Shown here: in pieces, positions 1 through 9,836 of the stretch | How positions within the stretch are numbered: the stretch's first letter is position 1 | How the letters are laid out: each line of letters opens with the position of its first letter | NCBI GenBank assembly: GCA_000466585.1 | Contig: KE993502.1 | Span: 202,277-266,276 of the forward strand | DNA: 64,000 bases | Direction of reading: 5' to 3' | Origin: Clostridiales bacterium oral taxon 876 str. F0540 | GTDB lineage: Bacteria > Bacillota > Clostridia > Clostridiales > Clostridiaceae | The notes under the pieces: generated by a model | Seen by the model: only the letters and a program-made list of their open reading frames with translations | Databases searched by the model: none | Told to the model about the DNA's origin: nothing | Position numbers and translations under genes: made by a program

Positions 1-442
1 CATCTGGTATTTCGGGCCTTGGCCCAACCAAACTCATTGTTCCGAATAAAACATTAAACAATTGTGGAATCTCATCCAAGCTTGTCTTTCTTAGGACATC
101 TCCAACTTTAGTAATTCTATTATCACTTTTGTTTTGAAAAACAAAATTTTCTATATCATTTGGATTTATATCTAGTGTTCTTTTACTTTCTGCATTTACA
201 ATCATAGTTCTGAATTTGTATATAGTAAATTCTTTTTCGCCCACGCCTACTCTTACCTGTTTAAAAATAGCCGGCCCTTTTGAATCCAATTTAATAGCTA
301 TAATTATTAATAAATATACTGGGGATAAAATAACTATACCTATTATAGATAAAATAATATCAAATATCCTCTTCATTGCATATTGATACTTTCTTGATTT
401 TATATCTGCATTTAAATCAATTGTTTCAAATTCCTTTATCAT
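1..442 (-). CDS. Undecaprenyl-phosphate sugar phosphotransferase, partial (cut by window start)
   Basis: The visible first ~147 residues match the bacterial sugar transferase family (WbaP/WcaJ/PglC-type phosphoglycosyl transferases), which load the first sugar-1-phosphate onto undecaprenyl phosphate at the inner face of the membrane. There is a short polar N-terminus, then YAMKRIFDI, one hydrophobic helix, GPAIFKQVRVG, YKFRTM and SLDEIPQL...GTMSLVGPRPE, all hallmark motifs of the catalytic domain. The ATG at 442 overlaps the TGA of the upstream gene (ATGA) and has GGAGG just before it. No large multi-spanning N-terminal domain is present, so this is the short PglC/WcaJ-C-terminal form. The C-terminus lies outside the window. 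The substrate cannot be read from the sequence. Confidence 0.9.
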   Translation of the reverse strand, partial: MIKEFETIDLNADIKSRKYQYAMKRIFDIILSIIGIVILSPVYLLIIIAIKLDSKGPAIFKQVRVGVGEKEFTIYKFRTMIVNAESKRTLDINPNDIENFVFQNKSDNRITKVGDVLRKTSLDEIPQLFNVLFGTMSLVGPRPEIPD

Positions 443-1704
443 AAATCCTCCTGAATAATTACACTGTTGTTTATCTTATAATGTAATGCCTCTCCTACAG
501 CAATTATAATCCAAAAGTATGATGCAATTTTGGGTACTAAGAAGAAATCATCTGATAGATTAATAAATGCAAAAGCAATAAGTGAAGCTAAAAAACCTTT
601 AAAAAACGAAACATACTTTTTTTCCAAGTCCATAGCTATAAGTTTTTTTATTCTTACTACAGCTGAAATTATCATACCTAAAAAACCAATTGTACCCAAA
701 ATTCCAAGCTCACTTTGAACTTTTAGATAATTATTATGAACTGTAAATTCTGTGTGATGATTGTAATTAAGTTCTGGATATTTTGCAGTATAATATGAGT
801 ACATCTTCTGATAATTTCCATTTCCTATTCCCTTGAAGGGATGTTCCTTAATTATTATTAGCGCAAGCTGCCATAATTGAATTCTCCCTATATTTTGGGA
901 CATATCTGTAAATTCTTTTATTCTTGCAAATATTTGTGGAATAAGTAAAGTTAAACTCCCTACTCCAAGAAATACAAAAACAAGTCTTATATTATAAACT
1001 ATAGTAAGTACAAAAGCTCCAATCGCTAGACCAAGCCATGCATTTCTGGACTCTGTTAATAATATATTTGAAAAAATCATTATTGAAGAAATAAAATATA
1101 GAAGTTTCGCCTTTGATCTTTTCTCACTTATTGTTAACATGATTACTGGAAAAATTGACAATATTAATAAACCCCCAAAGCTATTAGGATTACCCAGTGT
1201 AGATGGTACACGCACCCTGGTACCATAATTGCCATGGTATATAAATTCTCCAACTCCAACTTTTGTAACTGCTTGAACAAATCCTATTATGCATAGTATT
1301 ATTATTGTGGTTATAAAGCATCTAATAATATTATCTATGGATGACTTATCATTTACCTCATACTTTATTATAAAATATAAAATAATATAAGTTAAAAATC
1401 TTATACTTTCAGTTAAAGCTATTGCTTTGTATTGAGCATAAGCAACAGAGCAAAACATCATAACTAATAAAATCAGTGCAAATATACTGAAATAATTTTT
1501 GCAGAAATCTCTTATACCTTTAATAAATCTTTCTCTTGAAGCTTTATTAAGTATAATAATAAGTCCGTAAAATACAATAATTGCCGCTAATAAAACATCA
1601 CCATTAAAAGGTATTATTCCTATTCTAAACTTACCGGGAAGTATTGGAAGCATTATTATATACAAATAAATTAAAATAGATAGACCTTTATTTTTCATTC
1701 GCAT
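439..1704 (-). CDS. O-antigen ligase/polymerase family membrane protein (Wzy or WaaL-like), copy 1
   Basis: A 421-residue protein with about ten hydrophobic segments and a periplasm-facing type loop near residues 280-330 containing HPFKGIGNGNYQ and HNNYLKVQSELGILG, the Wzy_C/O-antigen ligase signature. A second diagnostic stretch is LTESRNAWLGLAIG near residue 220. Such proteins polymerise lipid-linked repeat units or ligate glycans outside the membrane; which of the two cannot be told from sequence. It is translationally coupled to the initiating sugar transferase downstream. GGAG lies 4 bases before the first ATG and 10 before a second in-frame ATG (codon 3), so the start is ambiguous by two codons. 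A second member of the family lies at 6592-8094. Confidence 0.85.
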   Translation of the reverse strand: MRMKNKGLSILIYLYIIMLPILPGKFRIGIIPFNGDVLLAAIIVFYGLIIILNKASRERFIKGIRDFCKNYFSIFALILLVMMFCSVAYAQYKAIALTESIRFLTYIILYFIIKYEVNDKSSIDNIIRCFITTIIILCIIGFVQAVTKVGVGEFIYHGNYGTRVRVPSTLGNPNSFGGLLILSIFPVIMLTISEKRSKAKLLYFISSIMIFSNILLTESRNAWLGLAIGAFVLTIVYNIRLVFVFLGVGSLTLLIPQIFARIKEFTDMSQNIGRIQLWQLALIIIKEHPFKGIGNGNYQKMYSYYTAKYPELNYNHHTEFTVHNNYLKVQSELGILGTIGFLGMIISAVVRIKKLIAMDLEKKYVSFFKGFLASLIAFAFINLSDDFFLVPKIASYFWIIIAVGEALHYKINNSVIIQEDL

Positions 1705-1769
1705 TAAGCTCCTTAAATTTATCTAATATTATTAAACGGAACATTAGCACTTTACTAATGTCCCATCTG

Positions 1770-2987
1770 TTATAGGCTCTTTAAAATATTCTCAAGTTTT
1801 TTCGCTATTATTTCTCTTGAATAATTTTCTGTTACATATTTCCTTCCATTTCTTCCGAGTTCTATTCTTAAAATATTATCATTATACAATTTAAGAACAG
1901 CTTGTGCAATTTCATTTGAGTTTTCAGGTTCAACTACGATTCCAGCATTTGCTCTTTTAATTAAATCCTCAGCCTCACCTTGCACTGCCAAAATGATAGG
2001 AAGCTCAGAAGCTAAACATTCAAACATCTTTGAAGGAAGGGCTCCCTTAAACAAATCCAACTTTTTTAGTGGTATTATTGTTGCATCCATAGAAGCTACT
2101 AATTTAGGCATATTCTTTTTAGGCTGAACCGGTAAAAATGTGATATTATCTAAGAATTTTTCTTCTTTCATAGAAATAAGTTTTTCCTTTTCGGGCCCAT
2201 CTCCAATGAATATAAATTGTATATCCTTATTACTTTTCAACATTTCAGCTGCATTAATTATAACTTCAAGTCCTTGCGCAATACCGTGTATTCCAGCATA
2301 ACAAACAGCAAATTTTTTATCTATGCTTAGCTGTTGTCGTATACTTTCATCTCTGTTGTCTTTTTTGAACAGGTTAATATTAACACCATTTGTAATGAGA
2401 TGCACCTTATTTTTATCAAATCCTCTTTGAACAATGTTGTCTACTATTCCTCTTGTTTGCCCTGTAATTGCGTCAGCTTTCTTATAACAAAACTCTTCAA
2501 GCCAAGTTGACATCTTAATAAAAAGCTTATTATTTAACACTCCTAACTTAACAGCAGATTCCGGCCATAAATCCGAAACATTAAATACAAATTTTGCTCT
2601 GCTTATTTTTGAGAGCATATAACCTGACCAACCTAGAAACAACGGAGGCGACTCTGTAATAATAACATCCTGTCTGCCAATTAAACTTGCACCTCTTAGT
2701 ACAGAAGAAACCGTAAAGGATAAATAATTTTTAAGCCTGCTGGTAAAACTTTTATCCTTAGTAGCATAAATACTTGTTCTTATAACTTTAATCCCTTCAA
2801 TTTCTTCTACTGATGTTCTCTTTCCCTTGTAGTCTTCAAATATTTCACCTTTTGGATAATTAGGCATTGCAGTCAGTGCTGACACTTCATGTCCCAAATC
2901 TTTGAGCTGCCGTGCAAATTCAAAGATTCTATTCTGGGGTGCTCCTACCTCTGGAGGGAAATATTGAGTCAAAAATAAAATTTTCAT
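1770..2987 (-). CDS. Glycosyltransferase family 4, WbuB-like
   Basis: A 405-residue GT-B glycosyltransferase. The N-terminus (FLTQYFPPEVGAPQNR, then GHEVSALTAMPNYPKG) is characteristic of WbuB-type GT4 enzymes of capsule and O-antigen loci. The nucleotide-sugar-binding C-terminal half has the expected FIGDGPEK and the acidic region around PSKMFECLASELPIILA. It should act on the cytoplasmic face, adding one sugar to the lipid-linked repeat unit. The ATG at 2987 has AAGGTGATATT before it. It belongs to the long operon that runs leftward from 15866. Donor and acceptor are not predictable by eye. Confidence 0.88.
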   Translation of the reverse strand: MKILFLTQYFPPEVGAPQNRIFEFARQLKDLGHEVSALTAMPNYPKGEIFEDYKGKRTSVEEIEGIKVIRTSIYATKDKSFTSRLKNYLSFTVSSVLRGASLIGRQDVIITESPPLFLGWSGYMLSKISRAKFVFNVSDLWPESAVKLGVLNNKLFIKMSTWLEEFCYKKADAITGQTRGIVDNIVQRGFDKNKVHLITNGVNINLFKKDNRDESIRQQLSIDKKFAVCYAGIHGIAQGLEVIINAAEMLKSNKDIQFIFIGDGPEKEKLISMKEEKFLDNITFLPVQPKKNMPKLVASMDATIIPLKKLDLFKGALPSKMFECLASELPIILAVQGEAEDLIKRANAGIVVEPENSNEIAQAVLKLYNDNILRIELGRNGRKYVTENYSREIIAKKLENILKSL

Positions 2988-3034
2988 AATATCACCTTGA
3001 CCGCCTTTATGATTTCATTTGTTTTTTACTGCAG

Positions 3035-4120
3035 TTACTTTTTCACCAACATTTGCAAATACTTACTTTCCACATGCAGCATGTTATTATTCCATATTGC
3101 TTTTTCCAATATCATTTTACGATTTTCAACCAAACAGCTTTTGCTTAAATCTTTATCTTCTATAGCCTTTAGAAACGATTCGTATAACAAGGAATCATCA
3201 ATACGTTTAACAATTAGCCCGTTATAATTATCTCGTATCCATTCACAATTTGCAGGGATATTAGATACAATAGGAATTGTACCACAAGCCATTGCTTCTA
3301 GCAACGTAACTGATGTAGAATCAGAATCAGGTATAGACACATACATTTGAGCTTCAAGCAATAATTCAATCAAAGAATCTCTAGATATAAAGCCTCTAAA
3401 ATCCACCTTACTTTCAAGGTCTAATTGCTTAACAAGTTTCTTAATATTTTCTATCTCCGGACCATTATTAGCTATAATTAATCTTACATTCCCATATCTT
3501 TTACACAACTTGTTGAAAGCTCTGACTATACAATCTATATTACAATTTCTATCTACTGTTCTAAGACTAAGTATAGTTATTTTATTATTATCTTCCTGTC
3601 TAGCTAAACTGCATAACCTTTCTTCTACCCCCATTGGTACAGTGATAACCTCATTTTTCACCAAATCATTAATAACAGTTGTCATATACTCAGAATCTGA
3701 GGTTATTAGCTTTGCCTTCTTTAAAGCATACCTTGTGATAAACTCATAAATTTTATTTTTTCTAGGAGTAATTAATATATCGCTTCCCCATGCAGATAAA
3801 ACAAGGTTATGTACATTCATTAATGAAGATAAAAATCCATAACTTGTTATATAGTGAGCATTCACTATATCAGGTTTAATCCTTTTTAACAAACCTTTTA
3901 TCTCCTTTAATGATAAAAGATACTTCCAATTACCTCCGTCGGAGTTTATTGTAAATTCTCCAATTTTGTGAATATAAAAATTTTCTCTATCTGATAATTT
4001 ACTTACATTCTTGAATTCTGAAAATGTAATAAGATGCACTTCATGATTTCTATAAACAAAATACTCTATCCATCTTAAAGTATGTACGCTTCCTGCATCG
4101 CCTAAAAAACATATTTTCAT
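3035..4120 (-). CDS. Glycosyltransferase family 4
   Basis: A 361-residue GT-B protein. It begins MKICFLGDAGSVHTLRW, typical of a GT4 subfamily in polysaccharide clusters, followed by NAHYITSYG and LSAWGSDIL. The C-terminal domain has IIANNGPE, VDFRGFISRD and the acid-rich SDSTSVTLLEAMACGTIPI stretch expected of the donor-binding site. The ATG at 4120 is preceded by AGGAGAGTTCTT. It sits between the UDP-GlcNAc 2-epimerase and another GT4 gene, so it probably builds the same repeat unit. The exact sugar transferred is unknown. Confidence 0.87.
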   Translation of the reverse strand: MKICFLGDAGSVHTLRWIEYFVYRNHEVHLITFSEFKNVSKLSDRENFYIHKIGEFTINSDGGNWKYLLSLKEIKGLLKRIKPDIVNAHYITSYGFLSSLMNVHNLVLSAWGSDILITPRKNKIYEFITRYALKKAKLITSDSEYMTTVINDLVKNEVITVPMGVEERLCSLARQEDNNKITILSLRTVDRNCNIDCIVRAFNKLCKRYGNVRLIIANNGPEIENIKKLVKQLDLESKVDFRGFISRDSLIELLLEAQMYVSIPDSDSTSVTLLEAMACGTIPIVSNIPANCEWIRDNYNGLIVKRIDDSLLYESFLKAIEDKDLSKSCLVENRKMILEKAIWNNNMLHVESKYLQMLVKK

Positions 4121-4150
4121 AAGAACTCTCCTATTAAATTTGATGACAAA

Positions 4151-5215
4151 CTAGCTAATACTAAAACGATTTAATATATCTAATATTTTATTAGCCGCTG
4201 TACCATCACCAAATACTGGTATTCTATTCTCATTTGGATTAAATTTGTCAAGTGCATTAAGTATATCATTCGTATTTGCTCCAACCAAAACATTCCATCC
4301 AATATTTACAGTTTCAATCCATTCAGTTTCATTCCTTAATGTTATACAAGGTTTTCCCATGAAATACGCTTCTTTTTGGACTCCCCCACTATCAGTAACA
4401 ATCTTTTGTGCATTCATTTCAAGGCTTATCATATCTAAGTAACCAACTGGATCAATAATCTTTACATTGCTGCCTATGTTTATGTCATAGCTTTCGATAT
4501 ATTTTTTTGTCCTTGGATGAAGAGGTAATACAATGCTCTTTTCGCTCTTATTTAATCCAATTATGATATTCCTCAATCTTTGAATATCATTTGTATTTTC
4601 AGCTCTGTGTATTGTTGCTAGAAGGTATCGATTTTCTTGTAAATTAAGTTCTTCAACTATATGTGATTTATCCTTAGCCAAGTAAGTAAAATTTTTTACA
4701 GCATCATACATTACATCGCCTACACAAAAAACATTATTGTCAATTCCTTCGTTTCTCAAATTTTCTAAAGCTGCATCAGTTGGAACAAATAATAAGGACG
4801 ATATATGATCAGTAAGAATTCTATTTTGCTCTTCCGGCATTTTCATATTGAAGCTTCTTAGACCAGCTTCCACGTGAGCAACTGGGATTAACAATTTACT
4901 TGCACATAGAGCACCTGCTAAAGTGGAATTTGTATCTCCATAAACAAGAACTAAATCCGGTTTTTCATCAATATAAATTTCTTCTAATTTGATTAACATG
5001 CTTCCAGTCTGCATACCATGACCACCTGACCCAATACCTAAACTATAATTTGGCTTTGGTATTTGAAGTTCATCAAAAAATACACTAGACATATTATCAT
5101 CGTAATGTTGCCCGGTATGAACTAAAATTTCTGTATGTTCTTTCCTAAGAATATTGGAAACAGCAGCAGCTTTAATAAATTGAGGTCTGGCCCCTATTAC
5201 TGATAGTATTTTCAT
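4151..5215 (-). CDS. wecB: UDP-N-acetylglucosamine 2-epimerase (non-hydrolysing)
   Basis: A 354-residue enzyme of the WecB/MnaA family, interconverting UDP-GlcNAc and UDP-ManNAc (or, in the WbpI branch, the 2,3-diacetamido-uronate pair). Visible motifs are IGARPQFIKAA at the N-terminus, VHTGQHYD, VYGDTNSTLAGALCASK, HVEAGLRSFN, PEEQNR and SGGVQKEAYF. I chose the ATG at 5215 because AGGAGG lies 8 bases upstream and the family begins right there; an in-frame extension to 5248 adds 11 residues without support. A WecB epimerase in the same locus as a WbpA-like dehydrogenase, a WbpB-like oxidoreductase and a WbpE-like aminotransferase allows an alternative WbpI assignment. Confidence 0.9.
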   Translation of the reverse strand: MKILSVIGARPQFIKAAAVSNILRKEHTEILVHTGQHYDDNMSSVFFDELQIPKPNYSLGIGSGGHGMQTGSMLIKLEEIYIDEKPDLVLVYGDTNSTLAGALCASKLLIPVAHVEAGLRSFNMKMPEEQNRILTDHISSLLFVPTDAALENLRNEGIDNNVFCVGDVMYDAVKNFTYLAKDKSHIVEELNLQENRYLLATIHRAENTNDIQRLRNIIIGLNKSEKSIVLPLHPRTKKYIESYDINIGSNVKIIDPVGYLDMISLEMNAQKIVTDSGGVQKEAYFMGKPCITLRNETEWIETVNIGWNVLVGANTNDILNALDKFNPNENRIPVFGDGTAANKILDILNRFSIS

Positions 5216-5257
5216 AAGAGTTCCTCCTGTAATTAATTTAGTGTTCAATTTGTATAA

Positions 5258-6595
5258 CTATAACTTTTCTATAAGTCCAACCAGCTTGTTTGTGATTTCT
5301 TCTCTATTGTACTTTTTCACTTCTTCCCAATTAATTGCTGGTTTCTCTTTTTTTCCAGTCCACATATTATATGCATTAAGAATAGCATCAGATATTTCAT
5401 CAATTGAATCAGGACTACAGCAAATACCAGTATTGGTTTCTGTTATCAGCTCCCTGGCTACACCTTTTGGAACAATTCCAATTATGATTCTTCCGCTTCT
5501 TATATATTCAAATATCTTGCCAGTGTATACACCATCACTTCCTAAACCTTCCCATAATATAAGTAAAAGCGCATACGCTGATTCTAACTGTTTGATACTC
5601 TCCTTATGAGGCAAATAATCAATTATTGATACAATTTCATCATTAATACTGATAAAATTGTTTATTTCCTCCATAGCAGTACTTCCAATTCTTCCAATAA
5701 ATTTAACAGCTAAATCATCTTTATTTATCTTTTGGGTATCTATAAGCTTCTGTATTGCCTTTAGAAAATTTAGCGGTGAAATTTTGGAATAAAGAGTACC
5801 ATTATAAGCTATAGTAAATTTATCAATATTTTTGTCTAGCTGGTAGTTTTGAAAATCCTCTTCATCGTACCCATTTGTCAAAATAAATAACTTATCTCTA
5901 TTCAACTCTTTATATCTTTTTATAAAATCTTGGACAATAGGTTCACTTACAGTCGTAATATAATCTGCTGAATCTACTACCTTTTTCTCCAGACCTTCAT
6001 TTATTTTTTTTATGATAGCTGGATATTTCGCAAAAGGATTAGTAACCCATTGATCCCTAAAATCCGCAATCCATTTTTTCTTAGTTCTCCTTTTTAATTC
6101 ATAAGCAATTAAATGGCTTGTATATGGTCCAGAGGTTGAGTAGATTAATTCAATATTATTATTATGAATTATTTCAAGTCCCATCCTTACAGCCTCTTGT
6201 TTCCAAGAAATCTTATCATCTGGAATATTAGTACTGTTATATAATTTTATATAAGTGTCCTTCAGTACTTTTTTTAACAAACTCTTCGCACCATTTCCTT
6301 TAACATTACCTTCACTCGTATTTCTTGGTATAGAGTCTGCTCTCTTTTCATTCATTGCTGCTAGTTTATTTAATATATTTGTTGTTTTCCTCTGCTTAGC
6401 CCTGTATACTTTTATATTCCCGAATCCTTCTAATTCTAATGAATCATCTTTAATTGTATTTCCATCATTTAATACAGTTAAAACTGATATATTGTACTCC
6501 ATTTTAGCCAAATACTTTACAAAGTTAAGTGTCCTTTGAACACCAGCTCCTCCTAAGGGTGGATAGTAATAAGCTATAATCAGAATATTTTTCAC
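5258..6595 (-). CDS. Glycosyltransferase, GT4-like
   Basis: A 445-residue GT-B protein starting KNILIIAYYYPPLGGAGVQR, a common opening of GT4-like enzymes of exopolysaccharide clusters. The middle contains IADFRDQWVTNPF and the second Rossmann domain holds IAYNGTLY, FIGRIG and GKIFEYIRSGRIIIG, where the last matches the donor-binding E-x-R-x-G region. The start is a GTG at 6595 that overlaps the TGA of the upstream Wzy-like gene by four bases (GTGA), implying translational coupling. It probably extends the repeat unit on the cytoplasmic side. No sugar specificity can be inferred. Confidence 0.85.
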   Translation of the reverse strand: MKNILIIAYYYPPLGGAGVQRTLNFVKYLAKMEYNISVLTVLNDGNTIKDDSLELEGFGNIKVYRAKQRKTTNILNKLAAMNEKRADSIPRNTSEGNVKGNGAKSLLKKVLKDTYIKLYNSTNIPDDKISWKQEAVRMGLEIIHNNNIELIYSTSGPYTSHLIAYELKRRTKKKWIADFRDQWVTNPFAKYPAIIKKINEGLEKKVVDSADYITTVSEPIVQDFIKRYKELNRDKLFILTNGYDEEDFQNYQLDKNIDKFTIAYNGTLYSKISPLNFLKAIQKLIDTQKINKDDLAVKFIGRIGSTAMEEINNFISINDEIVSIIDYLPHKESIKQLESAYALLLILWEGLGSDGVYTGKIFEYIRSGRIIIGIVPKGVARELITETNTGICCSPDSIDEISDAILNAYNMWTGKKEKPAINWEEVKKYNREEITNKLVGLIEKL

Positions 6596-8094
6596 TGTGT
6601 TTCACCAACTTTTTCCTTTGTTATAATCATCATTAAAGTAATAAGGATTGTAAATATAAATCCAGGTACTGTACTTATGGGGTGAATAAAAGTCATAAAT
6701 GCCTGCCCCGTTATATTTCCGTAGATAAACAAATTAATTATACCTATAGTAATGAATAAAATTGTATATCTTGTCACTTTATCTTTTGTCCTTAAACCTC
6801 GGATAAAGGATTTAACCGTAGCCGCTATAATACTCAAAAAGAAAATAATAGTAAAAGGAATTCCAAAGTCAGTCATTATATCCAAAATTATGTTATGAGA
6901 GTCCTTATAGCTTCTTTGAATTTCTCCACCATAAGTCAAATAATAATATTTAAAGTTACCCAGACCCACCCCAAGTTTTGGATGGTCGTTAATCACATTA
7001 AATGCGATTTCCCATATATCTCTTCTTGGCCCGCTCTGCTTTAATAATAAATTTACCAAAGCATTTTTACTGCCAATCTGCGTTTCTATTGTTTTAGTTA
7101 AGCCACCATTACTTAACTGATCCTTTAAATCTGAAAGTTCCCATCTATTTAAAACGTTATATCTAATACAAAATACTACTACAAAACCAAAAATTAAATA
7201 TTTAAACCAATTTTTCCTATCAGTTAATATAATTAAAACTAAACATATAATAATCGTTACTAAAATTCCTCTGGACATTTGAGTCGCTAAAACAAATACT
7301 TCGATTATCGTTAAAATTAAATAAATTATCTTATCTTTGCTTTTCTTATCTTCATTCATTGTTATAAATAGTAGGTAAGGCAAAACCATTATAGTATATC
7401 CGAGAATAAAATTACTTCCAAGAGGTCCATATAAGTGCTGATTAGCATTTTTAGTAATTATATAATACACAGCAACCACGGCATCAGGAATCCCAGAAAT
7501 GACTACTCCAATAATAAGATGCAACATCACTTTTTTTACAAGTAAAAGATCCATTTTTTTATAGCATAAAAGAACACTACTAAATATAAACATTGCTATA
7601 TATCCTAAAAGGAAAAATCCTAAAGATTCCATGACATGTGAACTATTTAGTGCTGAACTAACTCCTAATATAATAAGAATGATATATATAATGCCTACAT
7701 ATTTATATTTTCCTGTAAAAGTTATCTTTGAAAAATCAAATTTTCCCTTTTTAATTGCATTTACCGTATTGTGAAGAAAAATAATTATATATAATGCATT
7801 AACTATATCCCCAGCCCAGGAAATATTAAGCCTTGAAAACAAATAAGATGCCATTGGTAACAGCGGAGCAGAGAACATATATATTAACAAAGTAGTCCTA
7901 AAATCTTTGTATAACAATATAATTGTACAAATGATAAATGGAGTAACAAATATACTGCTTATGGTCATAAAGATATATTTATTTCCAATTGCAAATATTA
8001 CATATCCTTCTATTAAGATATATAATGCTAATAAAATAAAAATATATTTTTTTAAATACCTTAAATACTCTAAAATATCTTCTTTTATGCTCAT
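6592..8094 (-). CDS. O-antigen ligase/polymerase family membrane protein, copy 2
   Basis: A 500-residue polytopic membrane protein with at least eleven hydrophobic stretches. The family signature sits near residues 355-400: GPRRDIWEIAFNVINDHPKLGVGLGNFKYYY, with DSHNIILDIMTDFGIP following. That places it in the Wzy_C/O-antigen ligase group. It is clearly different in sequence from the 421-residue relative at 439-1704, so the locus carries two members of this family; one may polymerise and one ligate. The ATG at 8094 shares its A with the preceding TGA (TGATG) and has GAGGAAAG upstream; a TTG one codon earlier is less likely. Confidence 0.83.
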   Translation of the reverse strand: MSIKEDILEYLRYLKKYIFILLALYILIEGYVIFAIGNKYIFMTISSIFVTPFIICTIILLYKDFRTTLLIYMFSAPLLPMASYLFSRLNISWAGDIVNALYIIIFLHNTVNAIKKGKFDFSKITFTGKYKYVGIIYIILIILGVSSALNSSHVMESLGFFLLGYIAMFIFSSVLLCYKKMDLLLVKKVMLHLIIGVVISGIPDAVVAVYYIITKNANQHLYGPLGSNFILGYTIMVLPYLLFITMNEDKKSKDKIIYLILTIIEVFVLATQMSRGILVTIIICLVLIILTDRKNWFKYLIFGFVVVFCIRYNVLNRWELSDLKDQLSNGGLTKTIETQIGSKNALVNLLLKQSGPRRDIWEIAFNVINDHPKLGVGLGNFKYYYLTYGGEIQRSYKDSHNIILDIMTDFGIPFTIIFFLSIIAATVKSFIRGLRTKDKVTRYTILFITIGIINLFIYGNITGQAFMTFIHPISTVPGFIFTILITLMMIITKEKVGETQ

Positions 8095-9821
8095 CAACTT
8101 TCCTCACTTTTTACTTCATAAGTTTCTATTTCTTGTACTATTCTATAAGTTACATTACCATCTATCTTATAAAAGTTATTTTTTAGATATAATTTTGAAT
8201 TTTCTATATAGTCCGTATTTTTATCTGATAAATAATAAGCTAATTCTGTCTCATCTTTCGCCCCTGTTGAAATTCCATCTCTAACAAATCCACCTTCATC
8301 ACTATATTTGGGCAATAGGATACATATTGATGGAACCTGCATAAGAGCTCCTTCAAGAACAACGGTAGAATGTACGCTAACAATTTTATCGCTCCAGGCA
8401 ATTAATGAATACAAATCATAATCCTTAACTATCTTAACGTTTTTTATATTAAACTTTTTTATCATTTCGTCATAAAAATCTTTATAATTATCAGCTGGAT
8501 GAAGCTTTATTACCAATTCATACTCTGTTTTTAACATATTAAGCGACTTAAATAACATTTCTGTAGCAGGTTCTAGAAGATCCTTTAAGTATTGAGTTGC
8601 ATAAAGAATCCTTATGGAATTATGCGAGTTACTTATTGAATTTTTATACTTCATAAGTAAATCAGTTCTAACCTGACCAACAACTCTAGTATTACTATTG
8701 GTATAGACATTTGAATTGTTTACAAGCATTTTCTGATATTTTTCCCCCCACAAAAATGTTATACTAGGAACTAGTTTACATTCGCTTGATGTACTAATAA
8801 TGTAGTTAGGAGATGTTTCATTAATTATACCGTGTTGTATGGCATAGCATGGTATCCCCAGTCTATGGCACGCGACTACAAAGCACCTTCCTCTGTCACC
8901 TTCTCCTGATACAAGACATTTTTTAAATTCGTATTTGTTTATAACCTTTTCCGCAGTTAATATTTCGCTAAGATAATGCAAACATTCACTTTCATAATTA
9001 ACCATTACAGCTTTAATGATTATATCCTTTAAGTCATATTTGCTATATTGAAAATCAAACTTATCTATTAATTCTAAATTATTAGTAATTTTTTCTTTAT
9101 CGATTAACCTGTTTCCAAAAATCTTTCTATATATAACAAATAATTCGAACGGAATATAATCTTTTTTATATTTTAATGATTTATCTAGATGGCTGCTATT
9201 TGTTAGCATCTGAACTTCACATAATTTATATCTTTTACTGATATCATTAATTATAGTTCCGTATAAGGTATCGAAATATCCTTTATAGGACTCATTATTC
9301 AACTTATTTAAATGAGCCGTATGAGTAATTGCAAGTATATCATTATTTCGCCTTTGTCCACAAAATCTAAAATAAGAGTATATACCCTTTATATATCTTT
9401 TATACAACTTTAAAGTGTACTTAACCCCTTTTTTTCCTGACTTATTTGTTTTATCTAGTAACTGGGAATCTAATTCAAAAATGTTCTTTGCAATTATATA
9501 CATCTCTACATCATCTGTATTTACAATGCATTTATATTTTTGGTCAGAAATAATTTTTTCAATTAATTCAACATAAAAGATAATATTTTTTATTTTTTCA
9601 TAAAACGTTGGTCTTACAAAAAAATAAAGAGGTATTCCATCATAAGTATATAAATTCTCTATACTTTTGCCTTTAACAGTCTGCATTTCTAGATTTCTCA
9701 TATAATTAAAGGATTTTTCTTCCACAGTCATAGTTCCAATATACTCAAATAAATCATAACTATCATCGTCAATAATTATTTTTTTGTCTATACTAGTGTA
9801 TATCAATATTAAATTCTTCAT
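8094..9821 (-). CDS. Putative GT-B glycosyltransferase with HP motif, paralogue A
   Basis: A 575-residue protein I do not recognise by name. The N-terminal ~160 residues look like an extra domain. The C-terminal half resembles GT-B enzymes of the CDP-glycerol phosphotransferase / polysialyltransferase type: EGD at 307-309, QHG at 329-331, FLWGEKY near 357, ILYATQYLKDLLEPA near 405, IKLHP ending at 442, and SVHSTVVLEGA near 487. An acidic-Gly motif plus HP plus Ser/Thr pair is also the pattern of bacterial sialyltransferases, so with a nonulosonate pathway in the locus a nonulosonate transferase is possible; a glycerol-phosphate or other sugar transferase is equally open. It is paralogous along its whole length to 11269-12984. 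The start has AAGGGAAG upstream. Confidence 0.6.
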   Translation of the reverse strand: MKNLILIYTSIDKKIIIDDDSYDLFEYIGTMTVEEKSFNYMRNLEMQTVKGKSIENLYTYDGIPLYFFVRPTFYEKIKNIIFYVELIEKIISDQKYKCIVNTDDVEMYIIAKNIFELDSQLLDKTNKSGKKGVKYTLKLYKRYIKGIYSYFRFCGQRRNNDILAITHTAHLNKLNNESYKGYFDTLYGTIINDISKRYKLCEVQMLTNSSHLDKSLKYKKDYIPFELFVIYRKIFGNRLIDKEKITNNLELIDKFDFQYSKYDLKDIIIKAVMVNYESECLHYLSEILTAEKVINKYEFKKCLVSGEGDRGRCFVVACHRLGIPCYAIQHGIINETSPNYIISTSSECKLVPSITFLWGEKYQKMLVNNSNVYTNSNTRVVGQVRTDLLMKYKNSISNSHNSIRILYATQYLKDLLEPATEMLFKSLNMLKTEYELVIKLHPADNYKDFYDEMIKKFNIKNVKIVKDYDLYSLIAWSDKIVSVHSTVVLEGALMQVPSICILLPKYSDEGGFVRDGISTGAKDETELAYYLSDKNTDYIENSKLYLKNNFYKIDGNVTYRIVQEIETYEVKSEES

Positions 9822-9836
9822 TTAGCGACTTCCCTT

